DNA of 64,000 nucleotides from JASHSH01 sp036490215 (GTDB lineage Bacteria; Pseudomonadota; Alphaproteobacteria; Rhodospirillales; Magnetospirillaceae): positions 1 to 64,000 of the forward strand of contig DASXEH010000026.1 of assembly GCA_036490215.1 (NCBI GenBank), written 5' to 3'. Every line of letters begins with the position of its first letter. Position 1 is the stretch's first letter. The notes beneath the pieces were generated by a model. It was not told where the DNA came from and did not search any database. It was given only the letters and a program-made list of their open reading frames with translations. The position numbers were made by a program, and so were the translations under genes. This document shows, one piece after another, positions 59,394 to 64,000 of this stretch.

Positions 59394-59433
59394 GCGGCAC
59401 GGCAATACTTAACCCGAAGCATCGAGGCCCAAC

Positions 59434-60624
59434 ATGACCGGCACGGAGCTTTCCCGAACGCGGGTGGCTCTCGTGCTGTTCGCCCTGGCCATGGGCGGCT
59501 TCGCGATCGGCACCACGGAGTTCGCGACGATGAGCCTGTTGCCCTATATGGCGACCGGCCTGAGCATCGACGAGCCGACGGCCGGACACGTGATCAGCGC
59601 CTACGCATTGGGTGTCGTCGTCGGTGCGCCGTTGTTATCGGTTCTGGCGGCAAGGATCGCGCGCCGCAAATTACTTCTGATCCTGATGGTGGTTTTCGTC
59701 ATCGGCAACGGGCTGAGCGCGTTGGCGCCGACCTATGGGCTGATGCTGGCCTGCCGATTCCTGAGCGGCCTGCCGCATGGCGCCTATTTCGGTATCGCGT
59801 CATTGGTTGCCGCCTCGATCGTGCCGCCCAATCGCCGCGCCTATGCGGTGTCGCGTGTGCTGTTGGGTGTGATGGTGTCGACGTTGATCGGTATTCCGAT
59901 GGCGAATTGGCTGGGCCAAGCGGTCGGCTGGCGCTGGAGCTTCGGCGTCGTCACCGCTCAGGGCCTGCTGACGATCCTGCTGATCGCCCTACTCGCGCCC
60001 GCCGACAAGGCGGAGATTCAAAGCAGCCCGTGGCGCGAATTGGCCGCGCTCGGCCGTTTGCAGGTCTGGCTGGCATTGGGCATTGCCGCCATCGGATGCG
60101 GCGGATTATTCGCGGTCTATTCCTATCTCGCCTCGACATTGCTCAACGTGACTCATGTCGCGCCCGGCGTGATCCCCGTGGTGCTGGCCTGCTTCGGCGC
60201 CGGGATGACGGCGGGCGGTTTCATCGTGCCGTTGGTCGCCGACCGCCGATTGATGCCAACCGCCGGCGGGCTCCTGCTCTGGAGCGCCGCGGCAATGGCA
60301 TTGTTTCCGTTCGTCGCCGCCAATGTTTGGTTGATCAGCGTCGATAGTTTTCTCATTGGCCTCGGCACCGCGATCGCCGTGGTCTTGCAGACCCGATTGA
60401 TGGATGTGGCACAACACGCGCAGCGCCTGGCCGCTGCCCTCAACCACTCGGCCTTCAACACCGCCAACGCTTTGGGACCGTGGCTGGGCGGTATCGTCAT
60501 CGCGCGCGGCTATGGCTGGACATCGACTGGATGGGTCGGCTGCGCGCTGGCGTTGTGCGGTTTCGCGATCTGGGTCGTGTCCGTCTGGACCGACAAAAGG
60601 TCAAAAGCCACGGCACATAGTTAG
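59434..60624 (+). CDS. MFS transporter (arabinose-efflux/DHA1 type)
   Basis: 396 residues with about twelve hydrophobic segments. FAIGTTEFATMSLLPYMA in helix 1, the loop ARIARRKLLL, and FLSGLPHGAYFGIASLVAA are typical of the AraJ/YdhP group of drug:H+ antiporters. Transports an unknown small molecule across the inner membrane. Its end overlaps the convergent second MFS gene by four bases. Confidence 0.85.
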   Translation: MTGTELSRTRVALVLFALAMGGFAIGTTEFATMSLLPYMATGLSIDEPTAGHVISAYALGVVVGAPLLSVLAARIARRKLLLILMVVFVIGNGLSALAPTYGLMLACRFLSGLPHGAYFGIASLVAASIVPPNRRAYAVSRVLLGVMVSTLIGIPMANWLGQAVGWRWSFGVVTAQGLLTILLIALLAPADKAEIQSSPWRELAALGRLQVWLALGIAAIGCGGLFAVYSYLASTLLNVTHVAPGVIPVVLACFGAGMTAGGFIVPLVADRRLMPTAGGLLLWSAAAMALFPFVAANVWLISVDSFLIGLGTAIAVVLQTRLMDVAQHAQRLAAALNHSAFNTANALGPWLGGIVIARGYGWTSTGWVGCALALCGFAIWVVSVWTDKRSKATAHS

Positions 60625-61886
60625 GGGTATTGCCCCTGCGGCCGCGTCGCCGAAATCAAAATACCGATCGCGATTGCCAGAAGCATCACCGAGAGGATGA
60701 AGGGCGCGCCCGGCAGGTCCAAGTCTTTCCAGGGGCCGATGAAGGCGGCAAATACCGCCGAGAACATCCACGGCCCAATCAGATTGGCGACGCCGTAGAG
60801 GCTGTTGTTCACGCCCTGCAGCCGGCCGTGCTCACTGGGGCTGACATAGCGCGTCATCAGGCTTTGCAGGGACGGATAGGTGAGCCCCCAGAAGGCCATC
60901 GCCGGCGTTGCCGCGATGAAGACCCAGCCATTGGGCGCGAAGGCATAGATCGCCAGGCAGAGTGCACCGCTGGCGGTGCCGAGGATAAAACCGAGTCGTT
61001 CGCCAATCACGCGGATGATCCGACCGGCCAGCAGGATTTGCACAAGGAAGCCGCAAGCCGCGATGCCGGCCATCGTTAGGCCGATGGTGCGCGTGTCCCA
61101 GCCGTAACGGTAGGCGGTGTAGAGCACGGTGATGGTCTGGATGACGACACTGGCCACAATGGTGATGAAGTTGCCGGCCATCAAGCCGATCAGCCCGCGA
61201 TACCGGCCCAGCAACACCAAACCGCCAAACGGATTCGCGGTCTTCCAGGTGATTTTGGCGCGATGGATGCGGGCGAGCGACTCGGGCAGCACGAAGGTGC
61301 CGTAGCAGCCGTTCACGATGCTGAAGACCGCCGCAATCCAACAAGGCAGGGTCGGGCTGATATGGGCCAGAACACCGCCCAGCGCCGGTCCGAGCATATA
61401 GCCCGCCGTGGATGCCGCGTTCATCATCGCATAAGAGCCGGCGCGCTTTTCCGGCGGCGTGACATCGGCGATATAGGCGGCAGAGGTGGTGATGCTGGCC
61501 GCCATCACGCCCGAGATCAGCCGCCCGAACAGCAGCCAGCCGAGCGTCGGTGCCAGGGCCATGATGACGTAATCGATGCCGAGGCAGAAATTCGAAGCGA
61601 GGATCACCCGGCGTCGGCCGAAGCGGTCGGAGAGCGCACCGAGCAGCGGCGAGAAGAGGAACTGCATCGCGGCCCAGGCAACGATGAACAGGCCGAAGAT
61701 GCGTGCCGCCGAGACGGTGTCGCCATGGACGAAGCCGCTGATCAGCATCGGCAATACCGGCAGGACAATGCCGATCGAGAGCGTATCGAGCATCACGGTG
61801 ACGTAGACGAAGGCGGCGGTGGCGCGACGCGGCCCGCCCGTCACGGCTATGGTCGTGGGCTGATCGAAAGGCGGCGGAACGTTCAT
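60621..61886 (-). CDS. MFS transporter (TetA-like, DHA1 type)
   Basis: 421 residues with about twelve hydrophobic segments. MLDTLSIGIVLPVLPMLI in helix 1, the motif-A loop GALSDRFGRRRVIL and the antiporter motif-C-like AGYMLGPALGG place it in the TetA/Bcr group. Tetracycline export cannot be inferred from this alone. Convergent with the preceding MFS gene. Confidence 0.85.
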   Translation of the reverse strand: MNVPPPFDQPTTIAVTGGPRRATAAFVYVTVMLDTLSIGIVLPVLPMLISGFVHGDTVSAARIFGLFIVAWAAMQFLFSPLLGALSDRFGRRRVILASNFCLGIDYVIMALAPTLGWLLFGRLISGVMAASITTSAAYIADVTPPEKRAGSYAMMNAASTAGYMLGPALGGVLAHISPTLPCWIAAVFSIVNGCYGTFVLPESLARIHRAKITWKTANPFGGLVLLGRYRGLIGLMAGNFITIVASVVIQTITVLYTAYRYGWDTRTIGLTMAGIAACGFLVQILLAGRIIRVIGERLGFILGTASGALCLAIYAFAPNGWVFIAATPAMAFWGLTYPSLQSLMTRYVSPSEHGRLQGVNNSLYGVANLIGPWMFSAVFAAFIGPWKDLDLPGAPFILSVMLLAIAIGILISATRPQGQYP

Positions 61887-61963
61887 GGTAGAGGGGCGAC
61901 ACTGGAGTCGGTTGATATTACCTCATTGATAGAGGAAACCGACCCCAGTGGGCAAATGACGCC

Positions 61964-62860
61964 TTACGCCTTGACGGTCGAGGCCGTGTAAATCTCGTCG
62001 ATCGCACTCGCGAGGGTCTTGTCGAAATCGGCATCGTTCATCTGATAGCGGAGATCTTCCAGCAGGGCGCGCGAGAAGCTGGCGATCATGCCATGGTTGT
62101 GTGCGAGCTTCTGGCAAGCATCCGTGCGCGTATAACCACCTGAGAGTGCCACCACCCGCAATACGCGATCATGCTTGATCAAAGGCGCATAGAAATCGGG
62201 CGTGGTCGGGATCGTCAGCTTCAGCATCACCTTGCGGTCGGCCGGCAGCGCATCGAGGTGGCGCTGGATTTCGTCGCGCAGGATCGTCTCCGCGCCGGCT
62301 TTGTCGGCCATCTTGATCGAGACTTCGGGCTCAATGATCGGCACCAGACCGTGCTTGGCGATCTGCGCGCCCAGATCGAACTGCTGCTTGACGATGGCGG
62401 CAATGCCCTCCTTGGCGGGAGCATCGATCACCGAGCGCATCTTGGTGCCGAACATGCCGAGTTTCGCGGCTCGCGCCAGCAGCGTATCGAGCGTGGGCAT
62501 CGGCTTCATCAGCCGAACGCCACCCTGTTCCGCCTCGAGCCCCAGGTCGACCTTGATGAAGGGCACGACGTGCCGATCTTGCCACAGATAGGTGGGAACC
62601 GGCTTGCCATCCACGGTTCCATCCATTGTGCGTTCGAACAGGATGGCGCCGAGCACTTTGCTGCCGGTGAAGGCCGGCGCCTTCATGATCCGCGTGCGCA
62701 TCTCGTGGATCAGCTTGAACATATCGGCGTCGTCTTTGTAGGTGCCGTCGGGAACGCCATAGAGACGCAGCGCACCCGGCGTCGAACCGCCGCTCTGGTC
62801 GAGCGCTGCGATGAAGCCACCTTTTTCGGCCATTTGACCGTTCATTTTATCGTCGAGCAT
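61964..62860 (-). CDS. Fructose-bisphosphate aldolase, class I
   Basis: 298 residues. KGGFIAALDQSGGSTPGAL at the N-terminus, TIMDG-like RTMDGTVDG, IIEPEV and a Lys in VMLKLTIP fit class I aldolase of the bacterial type, which cleaves fructose 1,6-bisphosphate by a Schiff base. I chose ATG 62860 (MLDDKMNGQM) with GAGGAGG upstream; an in-frame ATG at 62893 would add 11 residues including the ribosome site region. Monocistronic on the minus strand. Confidence 0.9.
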   Translation of the reverse strand: MLDDKMNGQMAEKGGFIAALDQSGGSTPGALRLYGVPDGTYKDDADMFKLIHEMRTRIMKAPAFTGSKVLGAILFERTMDGTVDGKPVPTYLWQDRHVVPFIKVDLGLEAEQGGVRLMKPMPTLDTLLARAAKLGMFGTKMRSVIDAPAKEGIAAIVKQQFDLGAQIAKHGLVPIIEPEVSIKMADKAGAETILRDEIQRHLDALPADRKVMLKLTIPTTPDFYAPLIKHDRVLRVVALSGGYTRTDACQKLAHNHGMIASFSRALLEDLRYQMNDADFDKTLASAIDEIYTASTVKA

Positions 62861-63022
62861 GGTCGCCGTTTCCTCCTCGGCCTCGCGTTTCATTAACCGC
62901 GATTATAGCCGATTACGGACGTCCACAAGCGTCGTGTCGGTTATGCCGCGATGCGACATAAGAAAATCACGGCGGGCACCAAAGGGCGCCCGGCCTGGGA
63001 TTTCGCGCTGCCGAGCCCCGGC

Positions 63023-64000
63023 TTAAGGCTGCAATTCGACCAGCAGGTCCTTGGTATCGACCTGCATACCCGGCGTGGCTACCACTTTCGCCACCAGGGC
63101 TGTCCGCTCGGCGAAGACGGTGGTTTCCATCTTCATGGCTTCCAGCGACAAAAGCGCATCGCCTTTTTCCACCTTCTGGCCGGTCTGGACGCGGATCGCC
63201 GTCACCACCCCCGGCATCGGCGCGCCGATATGGTTGGCATTGCCTTCCTCGGCCTTGGGATTGGGCGTACGCGTGGGGGCAATCGCGCGGTCGGGGATCT
63301 TGATATTGCGCGCCTGGCCGTTGAGTTCGAAGAACACGGTGCGGTGGCCCGAATCGTCGGCATCGCTGACAGCGAGATAGCGGATCAGCAGCGTCTTGCC
63401 TTGCTCCATCTCGGCGGCAATCTCATCGCCCGGCTGCATGCCGTAGAAATAGACGGGCGTCGGCAGGATCGACACATCGCCCCAGACCCGCCGGCGCGCG
63501 GCGTAATCCGCGAACACCTTCGGATACATCAGCCACGACGCCAGATCGTCGTCGTCCACCTGCCGGCCGACCTTCTTCTCGGCTTTGGCGCGTTCGGCTT
63601 CGAGATCGGTCGGCGCCATCACCGCGCCGGGCCGTACCGTGATCGGCGGATCGTTCTTCAGCGCCTTTTTCTGAATGGCGGCGGGGAAGCCGCCCGGCGG
63701 CTGGCCGAGATCGCCGCGCAGCAGCGACACGACTGATTCCGGGAAGGCAATTTCCTTGCCCGGGTTGAGCACGTCCTGGGTCGACAACCCGCTGGTCACC
63801 ATCATCAGCGCCATGTCGCCGACTACCTTCGAGGTCGGCGTCACCTTCACGATGTCGCCGAACATCTGGTTGACGTCGGCGTAGACGCTGCAGACTTCAC
63901 TCCAGCGGTCTTCGATGCCGAGCGAGCGCGCCTGTTCGAGCAGGTTGGTGTATTGCCCGCCGGGCATTTCGTGATGGTAGACATCCGAGCTGCCGGGCCG
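63023..64000 (-). CDS. pyc: Pyruvate carboxylase, C-terminal part (partial)
   Basis: The gene runs off the right edge; about 325 C-terminal residues are present. HHEMPGGQYTNL and GIEDRWSEVCSVYADVNQMF belong to the carboxyltransferase domain, followed by the PC tetramerisation region and the biotinyl domain with EAMKMET near the end, ending DLLVELQP. The enzyme makes oxaloacetate from pyruvate, bicarbonate and ATP. No internal stop was seen. Confidence 0.93.
   Translation of the reverse strand, partial: RPGSSDVYHHEMPGGQYTNLLEQARSLGIEDRWSEVCSVYADVNQMFGDIVKVTPTSKVVGDMALMMVTSGLSTQDVLNPGKEIAFPESVVSLLRGDLGQPPGGFPAAIQKKALKNDPPITVRPGAVMAPTDLEAERAKAEKKVGRQVDDDDLASWLMYPKVFADYAARRRVWGDVSILPTPVYFYGMQPGDEIAAEMEQGKTLLIRYLAVSDADDSGHRTVFFELNGQARNIKIPDRAIAPTRTPNPKAEEGNANHIGAPMPGVVTAIRVQTGQKVEKGDALLSLEAMKMETTVFAERTALVAKVVATPGMQVDTKDLLVELQP

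Overview
The window is a GC-rich bacterial chromosome segment, most likely from an alphaproteobacterium. The evidence is the gene order tuf-rpsJ-...-secY-adk-...-rpsM-rpsK-rpoA-rplQ without rpmJ, the long N-terminal extensions of S5 and L30, and the two-cysteine (zinc-free) S14. I cannot name a genus. No rRNA, tRNA, CRISPR array or transposase was seen.

Region 1 (1-11762) is the S10/spc ribosomal operon read left to right: the end of tuf, 22 ribosomal protein genes, secY and adk. Region 4 (54454-57060) is the rest of the same superoperon: rpsM, rpsK, rpoA, rplQ and a strong terminator. In most alphaproteobacteria adk is followed directly by rpsM. Here about 42.7 kb of other genes lies between them. 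The separated alpha operon starts from a perfect TTGACA-N16-TATAAT promoter.

Region 2 (11777-35674) is a secretion locus. It holds a LuxR-type response regulator without the receiver phospho-acceptor Asp, an OprM/NodT-type outer membrane lipoprotein, a HlyB-type ABC transporter with a degenerate C39 domain, and a HlyD-type adaptor. A structured 0.5-kb leader precedes a gene of about 15.1 kb. Its product of about 5041 residues is almost wholly made of octads with consensus [AG]-L-[TS]-x-T-[QE]-[IV]-[GA]. The octads are organised in longer periods of 48 residues (six octads) and 192 residues. An intrinsic terminator and then a TPR-GT41 (O-GlcNAc-transferase-like) glycosyltransferase follow.

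Region 3 (35671-54222) is a sugar-nucleotide and glycan region. It has a Nudix-RmlC-like-SDR-HddC-like operon, PhyH and FkbM modification enzymes, a possible GT9-type transferase, a minimal split TPP-enzyme pair coupled to a radical SAM/SPASM protein, an SDR-HddA-like kinase-CgeB-like transferase-SDR operon, a Gmd-like dehydratase, a complete E1 alpha/beta pair without E2 or E3, and a Wzy_C-type ligase/polymerase. The HddA-, HddC-, Gmd- and RmlC-like set suggests a GDP-(6-deoxy)heptose route.

My reading, which is inference, is that regions 2 and 3 form one system. It would make a giant Thr/Ser-rich fibre or surface-layer-like protein, export it by its own type I system, possibly O-glycosylate it in the cytoplasm with the adjacent GT41 enzyme, and anchor it to or combine it with a surface polysaccharide. 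The closest familiar layout is the Caulobacter RsaA S-layer locus, where type I secretion genes sit beside O-antigen genes.

Region 5 (57181-64000) is ordinary metabolism: aldehyde dehydrogenase, SDR, two MFS exporters, class I fructose-bisphosphate aldolase and the C-terminal part of pyruvate carboxylase.
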